From assembly GCA_025642065.1 (NCBI GenBank), contig JAODUP010000026.1, forward strand, positions 861,001 through 925,000: a DNA stretch of 64,000 nt. Reading direction: 5' to 3'. Source of the stretch: Paralvinella palmiformis (lineage: Eukaryota > Annelida > Polychaeta > Terebellida > Alvinellidae). The notes below the pieces were generated by a model. That model saw only the letters and a list, made by a program, of their open reading frames with translations. It did not search any database and was not told the origin of the DNA. Both the position numbers and the translations under genes were made by a program. Positions 1 to 11,445 of this stretch are shown here, piece after piece; position 1 is the first letter of the stretch, and the number at the start of each line of letters is the position of its first letter.

Positions 1-190
1 CGAAGTACCCTCACACATTGTACACTATATATGTGATCGACAGCCAGAAGGGATTGATACTGGGGGGAGTCACCACCATGATAAGGTGAGAGAGAAATAA
101 TAATGGGGTGGGGGTGTGGTTATAAATAGATAAATTGTTTGACTGATTGGCGGTTAGTTCGGATTCTTGGTTGATATAAAATCCTATCCA

Positions 191-261
191 CACACACACA
201 CACACACACACACGAGGCTGTGGATACTCCCCGAACTACAAGCACACGTACACACACACGC

Positions 262-293
<32 letters not shown>

Positions 294-318
294 CATGTGT
301 GTGTGTGTGTGTTCATTA
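191..318. repeat. CA, GA and GT microsatellites around a SINE scrap
   Basis: A CA run at about 191-213 is followed by a 30-base piece (213-242) matching the 3' part of SINE family 2 (compare 2330-2385 and 21570-21620). GA and GT runs follow to about 318. Confidence 0.85.
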
Positions 319-351
319 ACATATTACAACAGAAACTATTTTATCTGACAG

Positions 352-501
352 GAAGAACTACTCAATAAAGATTACAAGCCAGAAAATGGGGCCGAACTTC
401 AAGAAATCAAGAAAAACAAAACAAATAAAGATGCTGATTGTCAGAAACAAAATGATCCTGGTTACGGTACGATGGATCCAGTTATGGAAACAAAGAAATA
501 A
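352..501 (+). CDS. Terminal exon of an unidentified protein-coding gene
   Basis: A splice acceptor (ttatctgacag) ends at 351 and opens a 49-codon reading frame closed by TAA at 499-501. The peptide begins EELLNKDYKPENGAELQEIK and ends GTMDPVMETKK. It is lysine-rich, hydrophilic and without a recognisable domain, like a cytoplasmic C-terminal tail. An AATAAA lies about 118 bases beyond the stop. The rest of the gene would lie before the window. I do not recognise the family. The call rests on acceptor, open frame, stop and nearby poly(A) signal; no upstream exon was available to test codon phase. Confidence 0.5.
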   Translation, partial: EELLNKDYKPENGAELQEIKKNKTNKDADCQKQNDPGYGTMDPVMETKK

Positions 502-618
502 GACAAAATGAAACTAGCACTAGTGGATTAGAAACGTATTTCACAAATATGTGTGTGTGAGTGTGTGTGTGTGTTAATAAGATTCCTCATTCTTTAGTAA
601 ACATATTAGACCAGATTT

Positions 619-624
619 AATAAA
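619..624 (+). terminator. Candidate poly(A) signal for the exon at 352-501
   Basis: AATAAA followed by further A residues, about 118 bases after the TAA at 499-501. Confidence 0.45.
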
Positions 625-700
625 AAAAGAAACTTCGTATTATTAAGGGACATTTAGTTAGTCTTCGACTATGTATGTTGTGTACTTGTCTTCTTATAGT

Positions 701-731
<31 letters not shown>

Positions 732-1380
732 ACAGACGAATTTCCATAAAACTTTCAAAAATATATAGTTGCTTACTGATACAGTTTTCTGATATTTTGT
801 AGTTTATATTATTATTTAACAAATAAACTTAATTACTTAACTATTCACCTGTATATAATATCATATAGCCTACGGATTATTGCAAACTATCTATGCTAAT
901 AATTTAAATTAAATTTATATGCCATTCACGAAATGCACCATTGTTTGTGATGTCTGCAACGCTAAACATATATATGCCCATAGTCGGTGTGGTGAATCAT
1001 AGTATCTGTTTGTGAGTATAGTCATCTTACTTTGTCAATGTTTCATTGCAATATGTATCCATGACCATCGGCTCAACCGGAAATATAATACTCTTTTAAA
1101 TTGAAAGCAGCAAAAAATTATGTTTGCTCAACTTTTAGTTCAGACTGTATATAATCTTTGCCGCTTAATTACCATATACTTTGTCAATATAATCAAAATT
1201 TCTAACCAAATGGCTATTTTAACATCCGTTTTAGAAAGAGCTAGCTAGTACACTTACATGGTGATAATTAATATCAAAGATTATAATAAATATAAACGTG
1301 TATAGATATACAGGTCTATTATTATATGTCTATTAGATAGTCACCAAAACAGTATTTACAAACCGTTTCTGCCTTATAGA
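625..1380. other. AT-rich sequence without a recognised gene
   Basis: It holds a CA microsatellite at 701-729; otherwise no exon, RNA gene or repeat was recognised. A GT run at 551-575 lies just before it. Confidence 0.6.
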
Positions 1381-1500
1381 TGGCGCCACTATGAGCGTGG
1401 CCGGGAACTGGACACGTCGCCCTCTTGGACGTCTCGCCCCCGGTAAAATGAGACACCTCGCCCCGAGACACTTCGCGCTTATGGACATTTCGCCCTCATT
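1381..1500 (+). repeat. GC-rich GGACAC-TCGCCC repeat module, copy 1
   Basis: About 120 bases contain several related units of the type GGACACNTCGCCC: at 1410 and 1427, a gagacacctcgcccc unit at 1449, and ggacatttcgccctc at about 1484-1498, all in AT-rich flanks. A second module lies in inverted orientation at 4882-5012. Both begin with a gccac...gcgtggcc-type block and end with a TTCGCCCTC block. The apparent peptide in it is very probably an accident of the repeat. It may be a transposon end or a short dispersed repeat. Confidence 0.5.
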
Positions 1501-2130
1501 GAAAATATTATTTATTTATTTGTTGAGCTCCATGATTAGACAAGGAACAAACGTGCAAAGAACAGTTATTATATCTAATGGGGACGGGGTTGGTCTAGTG
1601 TTCAATTGGATATTTATTAAATACGTTTCTGACTCACTTTTACCTGATTGAACTAATGTATTTTTAATTTCTATTCGACATTATTAGTGAACAAAATATA
1701 CTATACTATGACTATTATTAGACTTAAATTCATTGATTACGATCAACACCTTATTTGTTAAACTATGTTATAAGTTTTCATAAAATAAGTGAAAGTTTAA
1801 TTATTATTATTTTTTTAATTTTTTGCATAAAGATAAATATTTTATGATTTATCTTTATAGTAGGAGTACCTACTCCACAATAGAGTTAATATAATAATGT
1901 TTTCTCAATTTTTTTCAGTGGATGATTGGAATTTGATCAAAGTCGCATGGCTGGCACATGTCACTTTCGAGTATCTACTCATTAATTGCTATTAGCTTGC
2001 GTGACTCACAGTTGGTAATAAACTCTCTGTATTCATGCTCCCTTCGTGTTAGAAAATATAATTATTTTTATTCAATTAATAAGTTATTCATAAAGTATAA
2101 AAGCCCAGATTATTTATGATAAATCATTCA

Positions 2131-2395
2131 TTGTGCCAAGGGTCACAAGTTCGATCCCAGCGAAAGGTGGCTGCCGTCTCCACTGAATCATTAAAAAATA
2201 AAAGGGGACGTTAAAGACCCCATGAGGACGTAAAACACTCTGGCAGTGACCACCCTCAGGGTATTTCGGCTCCATCTTTCCATACTGCTCTTCAGTGAGT
2301 GGTGGGGGAGGAGCTTCTCAACCACCCAAACATAGAGGCTGTGCCAAACAAGTGTCAGCCTGGGGATACTCCACAAACTACAAGCAAGCAAACTA
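2131..2395 (+). mobile_element. SINE family 2, copy with truncated tRNA head
   Basis: The copy begins at the B-box side (gtcacaagttcgatcccag) and runs through the family body (ggacgttaaagac, tatttcggctccatc, catagaggctgtgcc) to the actccacaaactacaagc tail. It matches the copy at 21286-21620 and, on the other strand, 2396-2716. Its A-box half is missing. It lies tail to tail with the next copy, so the two bodies form a long inverted repeat. Confidence 0.75.
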
Positions 2396-2716
2396 GTGAG
2401 CACAGCCTCTATGTTGGAGTGGTTGAGGAAACTCTTCAACTACCACTTACAGGGGAGCAGAACAGAAACATTGAGCCGAAATACCCTGAGGGTGGTCACT
2501 GCCAGAGTGTTTTACGTCCTCAGGGGATTTTTAACATCCCCCTTTATTTTAAATAATTCAGTGGAGACGCCAGCACCATTTAACCTGGTCAGCCACCCAC
2601 GATGTTGTGAGCCGAGAAATTAATTCCTTGAAAAGTTTCGACTTCTTACGGGGTTCGAACCTGTGACCCTTGGCACCAAGTGCCGGGTGCTTAACCGCTA
2701 GGCCACCGGAGCTCAC
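2396..2716 (-). mobile_element. SINE family 2, copy with full tRNA-like head
   Basis: On the minus strand the element starts gagctccggtggcctagcgg, a tRNA-like A-box region, followed by a B box (ggttcgaacccc) and the family body. The tRNA-derived head marks a polymerase III-transcribed SINE mobilised by a LINE. Orientation is opposite to the copy at 2131-2395. The open frames across the pair are not genes. Confidence 0.8.
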
Positions 2717-3868
2717 TTGCCACCTAGTCCATCGCTACTGGCTTACATAGCAATTCCCGGACCAGAGACTCAGTGTGATACTTGCGGTCAGGCATCAGTT
2801 AACTGATCGTATCAGTACTTAATTGATAACTTTAAAAATAATTTATTTCTAATTAAATTAGTATTATCTTTTCATATCGGTGCATGCCCACTTATATAAA
2901 TCTAACCCTATCTCGTCTGGATTTCATTTCACCGTTTTATCGTTTATTAATTATTCCCAGCAATCTGACAATTCGTTGTTTTTCAATCAATGTAAAATTT
3001 ATTAGTTACTTCTAAAAAATATGATGGCTGCCGCTTGCTGTATCACGCTCCGTGTGTTTCCGGGAACTGTGTGAAGATCCATGCACAGCTCCATAGACAA
3101 TGTAAGACGGACACTCACAGCTCAAGTGATGGATATATACAGACACAATTTATGACGAATGGTAAACTTCGTCGACATCTGAGGCGCAAGCCCAAATCAA
3201 ACCAGGCACGCAGACTGGCTGTCTGGGAGAAGTTTACCGCTGGAAATTAAACTCCCAAAGAAATACTCAGAGATGTTAGTCAAATCTACAAGCCGTATAT
3301 TCGCTGATAAACATGCCTATTAATTGTTTTATATTCATCCATAGTGTATTCGTATTGGTAATTGTATTATGTTTTATCCAGCGAGTATTTATATTATATT
3401 TCTATTTTATATTGTGTATATATATGTATTAGTGTCTTGTATGCAAATAAATATCAATGTCATGTTAATAGACCGATCCATGCAAAATGCATTGCATCGG
3501 TTACCAATTGTGGTCTCGGGTTAGAAACTGTAAATAGGGGATGGAAACTTTTCTCTTAAGGTAAATACTGAAAATCTTTAAGCAAATTATTTCATATTAC
3601 ACGGAAACTGAGACTAGTGTTTCAGTTGAACGAAAGTATCTTTCCAAATGATTTAACCTACTAGTTAACAAGATATAACCCAATGATTGAGCGGACGGAT
3701 CTTTCCAGGTGAATGACATGGCTAAACCTTCGTTATTCATGTTGTCTCGTAGGGGGGATTTTTAGCATAGGTTTCAATGGATTAAATAAATGATTTTAAA
3801 AATAAACTTTTAGCTGAATGTAAACTGATTTTAATGAAGATTTGTTAATAGTTAATGTAGTGGTAAAG
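2717..3868. other. No supported gene; weak GC-richer patch
   Basis: The stretch is AT-rich with a GC-richer patch at about 3020-3250 that includes a 71-codon frame starting at a TTG. The frame is basic near its end and unrecognised. I see no convincing splice sites or homology. Confidence 0.4.
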
Positions 3869-4036
3869 ATGATGATTGATGACAATTGATGTTTTACGGC
3901 CACTTTTGTGCACAAGGTAGGCTAAATGGGCCGAGCGACCTCCAAAGGTAATGAGACGAAGTGAAAGACGAAACAACCTTCAGATATGCCCACGCCGGGA
4001 TTCGAACACGCTACCGCTAGACCACGGAGGCGCCCC
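3869..4036 (-). mobile_element. SINE family 1 copy with perfect 15-bp target duplication
   Basis: The plus strand reads tail to head: gatgttttacggccactttt ... tatgcccacgccgggattcg ... gctagaccacggaggcgcc. It is flanked by perfect direct repeats aatgtagtggtaaag at 3854-3868 and 4037-4051. Between B box and A box about 35 bases of the consensus are absent compared with 25147-25340. The intact duplication suggests a fairly recent LINE-assisted insertion. Confidence 0.92.
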
Positions 4037-4736
4037 AATGTAGTGGTAAAGGATAATTGGCAAGTTTTGGAAATATAATTTTTACTTGTACCTGGGAACC
4101 AATCATATATGTATCACCTGTATATATTATTAAATTTAAAAAAAGTTATTACATTAGAGTATTAACACCATTGACATTTACATATAGTAAACATTGCATG
4201 AATGGCTGATTCAGAAAATAAAAAAGTTCACTTTCAGTACAAAATATCAGGAATAAATACCAATGTTACAGTAATAGGAATCACCCATTTAATTATAATC
4301 TATGTGATCATTGATTTTATCCATTCACATCGTCATGTCAGATGGCAAAGGTTCCACAACAAATAAGTTTGAACTAGACAGGCCGGACCATGACAGCCAT
4401 GCAAATCGCGCTGAATGTTACTTAACTTAGTGGCATACTGGATGTGCCATTCCTATTAATTGCAAAATTATGATCTGGAGATTACATACCCTTATTGGAC
4501 TATAAATAAAACTCAAATAAAGCTGGTAAATAGCCCTAAATACAGCTTTTCAGTAAGACATTTATTAGTCACTACACGCGTAAATCGCCATGTAACAGTG
4601 ATTCTTAGACTTCTAACCCGAGACCGTAGTGTGAAATTCAGCCGCATGGTGGCGCCAGGGGTAATTGAATCAATCAATCACAAAACAGCCACACACTAAA
4701 CAAAGAACTGCTGAAACCAACAAAAGAAACCCGATG

Positions 4737-4740
<4 letters not shown>

Positions 4741-4770
<30 letters not shown>
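4741..4770. repeat. TA microsatellite
   Basis: About fifteen TA dinucleotides. Confidence 0.9.
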
Positions 4771-4773
<3 letters not shown>

Positions 4774-4881
4774 GTAATATCAATATTTGTGTCAATAATT
4801 AATATTATTGTTAGAAACATTATTAACACACATGCTGATAACATTTAGCATCAATTTAATATAAAAGAAATAATTTATTAT

Positions 4882-5012
4882 CGAGGGCGAAGTGTCCACT
4901 TTGCGAGGGCCACGTGTCCATCGGGGGACGTGTCCATCGGGGTCGAACTTGTAAAGGAGGCGAGTTGTCCAGTAACCGCGTGGCCAATATGAGGCGTGGC
5001 CCCTACCTTTAG
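4882..5012 (-). repeat. GC-rich GGACAC-TCGCCC repeat module, copy 2 (inverted)
   Basis: On the minus strand it runs from gccacgcctcatattggcca through ggacaactcgcc, two ggacacgt units and ggacacttcgccctcg. It shares layout and order with the module at 1381-1500 but faces it, about 3.4 kb away. A TIR relationship is possible but unproven because the intervening DNA contains unrelated SINEs. Confidence 0.5.
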
Positions 5013-5985
5013 TGACGAAAAGTTTCTGTGCTGTGGTGTGTAGTTTGGCGCCGTTTGTTTGCTTGTTAGTTTGACTTGCCTTAATCCACATGGCTACACG
5101 TGGTGACGACACGGTAAGTTTATATATTTTATTGTATGATATTCTCTGTGATTGTTTTGATTTCTAAGAAAGATGTTAGAATTGTTTTTCGTGATTGTCG
5201 AGTTGAAGTTCATTAAGTTGATTAACAGGGTTTTGATTGGGCGATAATAAGAAATAAGTTAAAAATAGCTTTTCTAACTTTTAAGTGATAGGTTATGTTT
5301 TTCTTTACAGTTTTTTTCAGTAGAGAGTTTCTGCTCGAATAATCCATCACACTAAATAACTGTTTTACAGTATATATACTATCCTGCAGTTCATAATCAT
5401 ATACATGATAATTGATATAGTCGAACATACTCGGCAATGGACCAATGTCCAATGCCAATGGTCCTTTTCATTCCGAATATTCTCGAAATAAGTTTAGAAC
5501 TCTCCAACCAGAGAGTGTCTAGGTTTTGACACAAGTGACGAGAAACCAGCTCAACAATTTTCATCTGGTTCACAAAATACCTACTGTCAATATATATTTT
5601 ATATAGCCAGGCACAGTCTTCAGCTGAAACAATATTTGACAGTGGGGTCAGTTTGATAATATAAAATAGCTATGTGTATTTCATATGTTTTTTTTTAGCT
5701 GAGAGATCCTCATAGTCTGCCCTATTTCTTAGGCCACATTTAGAAAGGTCATAAGTCAAATATTTTTATATTATAAGCTTAATTATACCATTTATGTGTA
5801 ACTATCAAGTCTGAAGTCAAGGGATCCATGAGAAAATTATTTCAAGGAATAGTAAATCCTGCCCATGATTTTGCACTGTTATTATTTTCTCACAAAACAG
5901 TTTTTCCTTGATAATGTTTTCAGTCACAACTAACTAATCTACTAATTAAATGCTCAAAACAGATAATAGTTATCTGTTCTGCTAA
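5013..5985. other. No recognised feature
   Basis: AT-rich sequence with short, unconvincing open frames on both strands. Confidence 0.5.
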
Positions 5986-6945
5986 AAAAATGGTCTCAGT
6001 ATAAATATGCCAAAACAAATGTTATAAGTTTTAGGAATGGTGGTCAACTAAGAATGAATGAAAAGGTGTACATTTAATGATGGACCTTTGATGGAAACTA
6101 CGTATTACACGTATCTTGGTATTATGTTTTCTTCCAGGCTCTGTTGGTCTACAGCTTTAAGAACATTAGTATCGCAGACTGATACAAAGCTATATACATT
6201 ATTAAGTTGATTAATGATGAATACAATGGTTTGCCTGTTCAATTGTTGTTCTGCTTATTTGATAAACTGGTGTTACCAATATTATTATATGGCTTCGAGA
6301 TTTGGGCATACACTGTTCAAGATGAAATTGAAATGGTTCACAGAAAGTTTTGTAAATATGTTTTATGTGTTTTATGTGTTTCATCTCAAACACCTTCATC
6401 TGTAGTCCTTGGAGAATGCGGGAGACTCTCATTGTCTATTCATGATGTTTTTAAATGTGTGAAATATTGGGTATGTTTTGTAACCAGTCATAACGTATAT
6501 ACAAACATTCATGCTATGATTTACTCAAGAGCAGGCAGGGTTACATGGATGACAAATGTTAAAGATATATTGTTTAGGTATGGCTTCGGACATGTTTGGA
6601 TCAATTAAACTGTTGGTGATACAAAATTATTTTTAGAGATTTTAAAGGTACAGTTACAAGATTGGGCGATGGAAAATTGGCCTGCTGAAATTAATTTATG
6701 TCAAGATTACAGTAAATTTGCAAAAGAAATATAAGATTGCTTCGGCTAAATTTTGATGTACAAATCACAATTATCTATGTAAATATCAATCTGTCTAAAT
6801 ATGTTTACCACACTCTAGATGTTCATAACATGTTCAACAAGTTATAATTTGGATCTTGTGTGTTTTTTCATCTATTATTTGTTATACACATACTTGTGCA
6901 ATGGGCCTCTTGAAGCCACTTAAGTACACAATAAAGCTTATCTAT
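5986..6945 (+). mobile_element. 3' end of a decayed non-LTR retrotransposon (LINE)
   Basis: Plus-strand fragments resemble the C-terminal part of LINE reverse transcriptases. A block near 6096-6150 reads TTYYTYLGIMFSSR-like, followed by LPVQLLFCLFDKLVLPILLY and FCKYVL at 6230-6360 and a GECGRLSLSI block at about 6412-6441. These match the remembered pattern of LINE C-terminal regions (YLG, then DKLVLPILLYG.E.W, then GECGR). Stops and frame changes show it is dead. An AATAAAGC near 6930 may mark the 3' end. The catalytic core is not present. Confidence 0.7.
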
Positions 6946-6997
6946 TATAATATTTAGTATGGCAACCAATGAGGGTGTTGATATAGTAAAACTATAC

Positions 6998-7106
6998 GTC
7001 TCTCCTCCATATGATTATACATCTCTCCTCCTTATGATTATACATCTCTCCTCCTTATGATTATGCATCTCCTTATGATTATGCATCTCTCCTCCATATG
7101 ATTCAG
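6998..7106. repeat. Short tandem repeat, unit about 26 bp
   Basis: Repeats of tacatctctcctccttatga with variants, four to five copies, immediately before a SINE. Confidence 0.8.
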
Positions 7107-7260
7107 GCATGTCCATGGTATAGCGGTAGTGTGTTGGATCACAGATTATTACCACCCGTGTTCGAATCTTGGTGTGGGCATATCTGAAGGTTATTTCAGC
7201 TTTGACTTCGCTTCATTACATTTGGAGGTCGCTCGGCCCATTTAGTCTACCTTGATACAA
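7107..7260 (+). mobile_element. SINE family 1 copy, 3' truncated
   Basis: A tRNA-like head (atggtatagcggtagtgtgt and B box gtgttcgaatct) is followed by the family body (gggcatatctgaagg, ggaggtcgctcggcccattt). It ends at taccttgatacaa without the gtaaaacatcaatc tail and runs into the 41-bp tandem repeat. Confidence 0.8.
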
Positions 7261-7625
7261 ACCCACTGCCAGGATACAGTATTCATAATAAGAAATACCC
7301 CACTGCAAGGGTACGTACTGTATCTGTAATAAGAAATACCCTACTGCAAGGGTACGTACTGTATCTGTAATAAGAAATACCCTACTGCAAGGGTAGTAGA
7401 ACTTATATCCACTATTAAATATATTAGTCAGTAAATGATACCTCACTGTAAGAATACAAAGTCCAATAGTTATTGACAAAATATAAAAAAATAAAAAACA
7501 CTGCAAGGGTCAGTTGAGAATTAGAAATACCACATAATAATTAATAGATATCACACTGCTAGGATACCTTATATAACTTAAAAGGGTACCCCACTGTTAG
7601 GGAATAACAATATCAGAATATTTAA
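7261..7625. repeat. Minisatellite, 41-bp unit, degenerating outwards
   Basis: Near-identical units starting aagaaatacc recur at about 7290, 7331 and 7372, a 41-base period containing ctgcaagggtacgtactgta. Looser units with the same ccactgyaagggta core continue to about 7620. Confidence 0.8.
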
Positions 7626-7802
7626 GGTAGGGAGACTGTATAGTGCAGGCTCAACCATTTTGAAAAACTATGTAAATCACACAGTAAGGCGAAATCATCG
7701 ATTCTGACACCCATGATAAAAAAATTATTTTACAAATCATGGAATCACAGAGGGCACGAACTGGTTCACATATGTTGATAAGTTATCTATTACAATTGGT
7801 AA

Positions 7803-8124
7803 TGTAACTACTAACTTCCACACAGATTTTGACCAATGCAGTCATTGTGTATAGTACAGGTTTATTTTCAGTCATCTACATTAGCGTGTCGTACAACAAG
7901 CCACAACAATAAAAACCAAAAAAGAAGACCGATGTCTAAAGATATTCACAATCTCATAACAAGAAACACGCCCGTCCACACGCACAGTGGCATTTGAACT
8001 CAACTGATGCCAAGTCTAACTTAATTGGTGACAAACAATTGCCTCGCTTTGTTAACGGACCATATAACGAAATAAAACCAGTACGATATGAAAACTATAT
8101 TACAAATATATACACATTGTTACA
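7803..8124 (-). repeat. 3' LTR of the Ty3/gypsy element
   Basis: A 322-base terminal repeat starts tgtaac and ends gttaca, so it has TG...CA ends. It matches 13290-13620 along its whole length with scattered substitutions and small indels. It is the 3' LTR because the element reads on the minus strand. Flanks (ggtaa on the left, ataag beyond the other LTR) do not give a clear target duplication. Confidence 0.93.
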
Positions 8125-8140
8125 TTCACCCCCTTTCGGA
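8125..8140 (-). promoter_or_regulatory. Polypurine tract of the gypsy element
   Basis: On the minus strand tccgaaagggggtgaa directly precedes the 3' LTR. A purine run in this position primes plus-strand DNA synthesis in LTR elements. Confidence 0.85.
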
Positions 8141-8196
8141 AAATGTTGTCCCGACATTTAGTGAATTAACAAGACCAAATATATAAATAAAATTAC

Positions 8197-9420
8197 TTAG
8201 GTAATCAGAATTTTTGTTTGACAAATTGTGTTTTGCATGCCAGAGTATTTTGTTTGTTCAGCTAAATGTTGTAGAATGTAAATTTTACTAGTAAGCCAAT
8301 CAGGCTTATTTGTGGTTGCGACATGAGACATCACAAAGTCGCCAGACGTCATCCATGTTGCAGGACGTTTAACCCGTGTGCTTCTACACGGAGCAGACAC
8401 AGGTCGTGGTTCGTCGGAAACAGGAATTTTGGCTTCCTGAATAACATTATCAGAAATGACTGACTCTGGATTTGGCTCATCCACAGTCTCAGGTGCAATA
8501 ATCTCTGCATCTGCAACTTGAGTTTCAGAAACTTCAACGTCAGCTCCTGGAATGTGTGCTCAGTGACTTCGATAAAATCGACATTGTCTTGATCTTCATG
8601 TTCATCATCGGATGAATCAACCATATGCTGCCTGCATCTAGATGATCATCAATGCTATCAGGATCAGAACCTGTATCACCAGATGGAACATCAGCATGGC
8701 AACGTTTCATCAAATCGTCTCGTAGAGGTAGCAGATTAATAGGGAGAAGGAGATTTTGATGTAATGTTCGTTTCGGACCATCCTTATCTTCTCTCTGTAC
8801 AACATATACAGGAATGTCAGGATTGGACTGTTTTAGAACAGTGTATGGTTCATCTTCCCACCTATTGGCTATTTTGTGCTTGCCTTCCCAGGCAACCACC
8901 TTAACAAGAACACGATCACCAGGTTGGACCACAGCTCCATGAACCTGTTTGTCATAATATTTATTCTGGTGTAATTGTGATGATTTTGACTTCGAAGAAG
9001 CCAACTCATATGACACACAAGTGTCATGGTCCTTCGCGGCTACCTCCGTGTTAGTTAATCCCAACACAGCATCAATCGTGAAACGAGGATTCCTACCAAA
9101 CATCAATTGATATGGGGCAAAACCTGTCATGTCTTGACGAGTGCAATTGTACGCATGTACAAGTGGGGCAACTTCTTGCTTCCAGTCCTGCTTCCTGTGG
9201 GGATCCAGGGTACCAAGCATGTCGAGTAAAGTCCTGTTCATTCGTTCCAGTCATCTGGCAAAGCTCACGAATGACCGTACTCTCAAAATTAGCACCCCTA
9301 TCCGCATGAAGCTGGAGCGGCAAGCCATAGTGCACAATAAAGTTATAAAACAACGAATGCATCAGCAGTTGTCCTAGCTGTCTGATTTCTTGTCGGAACA
9401 GCAACAGCATACTTAGTGAA
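8197..9420 (-). pseudogene. Gypsy integrase and C-terminal region, broken
   Basis: Frames at 9093-9410 and 8540-9241 carry integrase core and C-terminal features: a block ending HYGLPLQLHADRGANFES, with the Asp of the DDE core, then AYNCTRQDMTGFAPYQLMFG and a GDRVLVKV-type strand, usual for gypsy integrases. A third frame at 8197-8484 continues the C-terminal extension. Joining them needs frame changes near 9200 and 8550-8620. Integrase inserts the cDNA copy into the genome; this copy cannot make an intact enzyme. Confidence 0.85.
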
Positions 9421-9899
9421 GTGATCCGTGATCACAAGTATGTGTTGGAATCTACCTTTGGACATTTCGAGGTTGTCTAGTAGTGATATTGACCAAAGGT
9501 GCACGATTGTTTGTAGGTGCTTTGAGCTTCAGACATCTGTCACAGCCACTAACCCAGTTATCCAGATCAGCACTCATTCTAGGCCAATACACTCTGTCCC
9601 TCAGGATGTGTATACCACGGTCCCATCCTTAATGCCTGATGTCATCATGAGCACATTTCAAAGCTAATTTGCGAAACTCTGTAGAAAGGACCAACTGATA
9701 TTTTGGTGTCTCCGCCAATCACGATGATCAAAGATGTCATCAAGAGTATCAAAGTCGGTGACGGCATCGGCCGACATGCACACAGTTTCAACATAACTTG
9801 TAGCCGACTGACTCCTGCAAAGAGCACGTATGGATTCCGTAGATATCTCATGGAATCCACCAGGACTATTATCAAGTTGTGGCAACCTAGAGTTGATCA

Positions 9900-11407
9900 G
9901 CATCAGAGTTCAAACGGCCGGGTCTGTATTTTATATTAAAGTTGTACGAGCTTAACTCTGAAACCCAATGATGACCTGTAGCGTCTAACTTGGCACTAGT
10001 CAGGGGATTATTATCAGTAATCACAGTAAAGTTATTGCCATACAAATAATCCTGGAATTTGGTAGTAATCGACCATCTTAGTGCTAGAAACTCAAGTTTG
10101 TGAGCTGGGTAGTTTTGCTCAGACCTCTAGAACTAGTAGAAGCATATGCAATTACTCGTTGCTTGCCATCAGGATCAATCTGATACAACACTGCTCCTAG
10201 TCCCATGAAACTCACATCTGTATGTACAACAAACGGATTAGAATAATCCGGATAAGCAAGGACTGGAGGTGATACTAACTAAGGCTTGTTTCAATGCTTG
10301 GAAGGCATTTTCTTCCCAATGAAACATAGTCCGGTCTGGCTTACAACAAGACTTCTTTGCAATTGAACCAATGAGTAAATCATTCAAAGGTTTGGCAAGC
10401 TTAGAAAAGTTACTTACAAAGCGTCTGTAGTAACCACCGAAACCTAGAAAACTTCTCACCTCATCTGTGCTACGTGGTGAAGGCCAGTTTACAATCTTCG
10501 AGATCTTGTCTGGATCAGTTTGAACACCATCAGCAGACACAATGTGACCAACATACTTGACCTCAGTCTTGAAGAAAGCACATTTCTTCGGCGATAGCTT
10601 CAGGTTATGGTCATGGAAGCATTGAAAAACTTAACGTGTTCTATCAGGATGTTGTTCAAAGGAATTGCCAAGAATAATAACATCATCCAGATAGATATGA
10701 CATACGGTATTGCTTAGACCATCGAGTACCTGCTCCATCATCCATTTGTAAGTTGCTGGGGCATTGCATAAGCCAAAAGGAAGTCTGTCATACTGATAAA
10801 ATCCCAGAGGACCTACCATGAATGCAGTCCTCTCCTTGTGTTCAACCTCGATTTGATGATATCTACTCTTCATATCAAGAACAGTAAAATACTTATTACC
10901 ACCAAGTTGATCCAGAAATTCGGGAAGAGCATAGGCATCCTTAATTGTTCTCTTGTTCAGCTGGTGAAAGTCCTTTTTCCTGACGAGAACAATGTTTGAT
11001 GCCAATGGACTATGTGATTTATGAATAACACCTGCATCAAAAAGCTCTTGTAAATGTCGCTTAACTTCCATAAACGTGGATGGAGGGATATTAAGATGAC
11101 GTTGTTTGAATGGTGTTTCATCTTGCAAGTTGATTTGGTGTTTCACTACACCAGTGAAACCTATATCCAAGTCATTGTGAGAGAATACACTGGACCAGTC
11201 AGACAGAAAATGTTCTAAGATAACCTTTTGTTCCCTAGTCAGAGAGGAATCACTAAGATCAATTTTGTTCAAGACAGATAGAAAATCCCTATCAACAACA
11301 TTTCCTATTGTTACTGGTTCGGCTTCATCATCTAAATCAGATGCTTGAATTTGACAGATCAAACCACCAGGGGGCACTACAACAGAACTGCCACTCAAAT
11401 TAGACAA
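9900..11407 (-). pseudogene. Gypsy reverse transcriptase and RNase H, broken
   Basis: The frame at 10631-11407 contains fingers and palm of reverse transcriptase, with a YLDD catalytic box (CHIYLDDVIIL, near 10700) and LDMKSRYHQIEV upstream. The next frame, 10238-10540, has the RT connection motif VRSFLGFGGYYRRFVSNFSK. Between 9900 and 10240 an RNase H-like segment is visible only as scattered pieces. In-frame stops and at least one frameshift separate the parts. Confidence 0.88.
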
Positions 11408-11445
11408 CTGAACAGACGCAGTTTGTTTTAGTCTATTGAAGTGAA

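Noticed and set aside
1391..1651. 86-codon frame on the plus strand
   Set aside because: It reads through the GC-rich repeat module and then into AT-rich sequence; the peptide reflects the repeat.
2191..2623. Three overlapping frames on both strands
   Set aside because: They lie entirely inside the two inverted SINEs.
3035..3250. 71-codon frame, basic near its C-terminus
   Set aside because: It starts at TTG, has no clear splice sites and no recognised relatives. It could be a repeat fragment; evidence is too thin to list as a gene.
4882..5112. 106-codon minus-strand frame
   Set aside because: It is a translation of the GC-rich repeat module and its flank.
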